Positions 63,553-64,000 of a stretch of 64,000 nucleotides of DNA are shown piece after piece. How positions within the stretch are numbered: the first letter of the stretch is position 1; the number at the start of each line of letters is the position of its first letter. The DNA comes from Rhizobium sp. Leaf453 (GTDB lineage: Bacteria > Pseudomonadota > Alphaproteobacteria > Rhizobiales > Rhizobiaceae): assembly GCF_001425605.1 (NCBI RefSeq), contig NZ_LMRG01000009.1, positions 54,676-118,675 of the forward strand, read 5' to 3'. Both the position numbers and the translations under genes were made by a program. The notes under the pieces are model-generated. The model searched no databases and was not told the origin of the DNA. It was given only the letters and a program-made list of their open reading frames with translations.

Positions 63553-64000
63553 TCAGGCCGTCGCTCCAACCTTCGCCGGCCCAGTTATGGCCACAGCACC
63601 GTCGTGCCTAGGCGTGACGAGCGCATTGACGAGTTTGATGAAGCTTGCGGTGCCGACTGTTTTTCCTGTTTGGTCTGTGACGGTTGCTTGAGTTGCGTTT
63701 GCGGCTGAGAGGATGCGGACGGCGTCCTCGATTGTGGTTTCGGCGGGGATGGTTGGGCCGGTGGTGGTTGTGGCGGTGTCGATGGGGTCCATTATGGCTT
63801 CGACATGGATGACGCGGCCTCGGTTGACCTCGCGGACGAAGTTGGCGACGTAGTCGTCGGCGGGGCGCAGCACGATGTCCTGGCTTGAGCCCTGCTGGAT
63901 GACCTCGCCGTCGCGCAGGATGGCGATCTGGTCGCCGAGACGTAAGGCTTCGTCGAGATCGTGGGTGATGAAGACGATGGTCTTTACATAAATTCCGCCG
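63553..64000 (-). CDS. Choline/glycine-betaine ABC ATPase (ProV/ChoV type), C-terminal part
   Basis: Enters from the right edge; about 149 residues are seen. The H-switch region IVFITHDLDEALRLGDQIAI, then LRDGEVIQQGSSQDIVLRPADDYVANFVREVNRG, is diagnostic for ProV/OpuAA-type ATPases. One CBS-like domain follows (TIEDAVRILSAANATQATVT); the usual second CBS may be degenerate. Walker motifs lie outside the window. It probably belongs with the betaine-binding protein system on this side. Confidence 0.88.
   Translation of the reverse strand, partial: GGIYVKTIVFITHDLDEALRLGDQIAILRDGEVIQQGSSQDIVLRPADDYVANFVREVNRGRVIHVEAIMDPIDTATTTTGPTIPAETTIEDAVRILSAANATQATVTDQTGKTVGTASFIKLVNALVTPRHDGAVAITGPAKVGATA

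Noticed and set aside
1..64000. tRNA, rRNA, CRISPR arrays, phage or transposase genes
   Set aside because: None could be recognised; the only repeats are the three palindromic elements, and no integrase or transposase motif was seen.

Overview
The window looks like an accessory replicon (chromid or megaplasmid) or a chromosomal island of a member of the Rhizobiaceae (Rhizobium, Agrobacterium, Ensifer or a relative). It is GC-rich and dense with ABC importers for plant-derived sugars, amino acids, iron and betaines. It carries an alphaproteobacterial denitrification set with pseudoazurin, NnrR, NnrU and NnrS, a TGA-N9-TCA iron box of the RirA type, an EcfG-type stress promoter and three copies of a ~120-bp palindromic intergenic repeat like those of rhizobia. 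The genus cannot be fixed from the sequence alone.

Left part (1-34.6 kb), transport and catabolism. First comes the end of a family-4 glycosidase with a sugar ABC importer (1-4682), then an ATP-grasp/esterase pair (4761-6689) and a 1-Cys peroxiredoxin. A GlxA-type regulator is divergent from an amino-acid ABC importer that runs into a fused glutamine-amidotransferase/RidA protein and a DadA-like oxidase (7794-14520). A diguanylate cyclase follows. A LacI regulator with tandem operators then precedes an alpha-L-rhamnosidase and its sugar importer (16618-24256). A GntR regulator sits divergent from an aldehyde dehydrogenase, an RbsBCA-type importer and kduI (24278-30412), and together with the rhamnosidase locus this suggests use of pectin (rhamnogalacturonan) fragments. 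An iron-chelate importer and a divergent methyltransferase share one iron box (30456-34317).

Centre (35.4-55.7 kb), denitrification island: pseudoazurin, nnrR, a 51-residue membrane protein plus nnrU, norEF, norCBQD, hemN, a DUF2249/membrane protein/DUF2249/DUF59 operon, napEFDABC, nnrS, nirK and nirV. Six TTTG-N8-CAAA inverted repeats sit in front of pseudoazurin, nnrU/norEF, norCBQD, hemN, the DUF2249 operon and nnrS/nirK, so these form one visible regulon; nap has no such box. Nitrate, nitrite and NO reduction are all encoded, but no nitrous oxide reductase gene is in the window, so this locus by itself would end at N2O.

Right part (55.9-64 kb): a LysR regulator and an HPP-CBS membrane protein (possible nitrite transporter), two small conserved proteins (one behind a near-perfect EcfG promoter), and a betaine cluster: a GlxA/GbdR-type regulator, a betaine-binding protein, a dimethylglycine/betaine demethylase-like flavoprotein, and the end of a choline/betaine ABC ATPase that runs off the window.

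The best candidates for something undescribed are the box-controlled DUF2249/12-TM/DUF2249x2/DUF59 operon, the amidotransferase-RidA fusion next to an imine-producing oxidase, the ATP-grasp/esterase pair, and a Shine-Dalgarno that only reaches its start codon if a hairpin folds (25082-25116).
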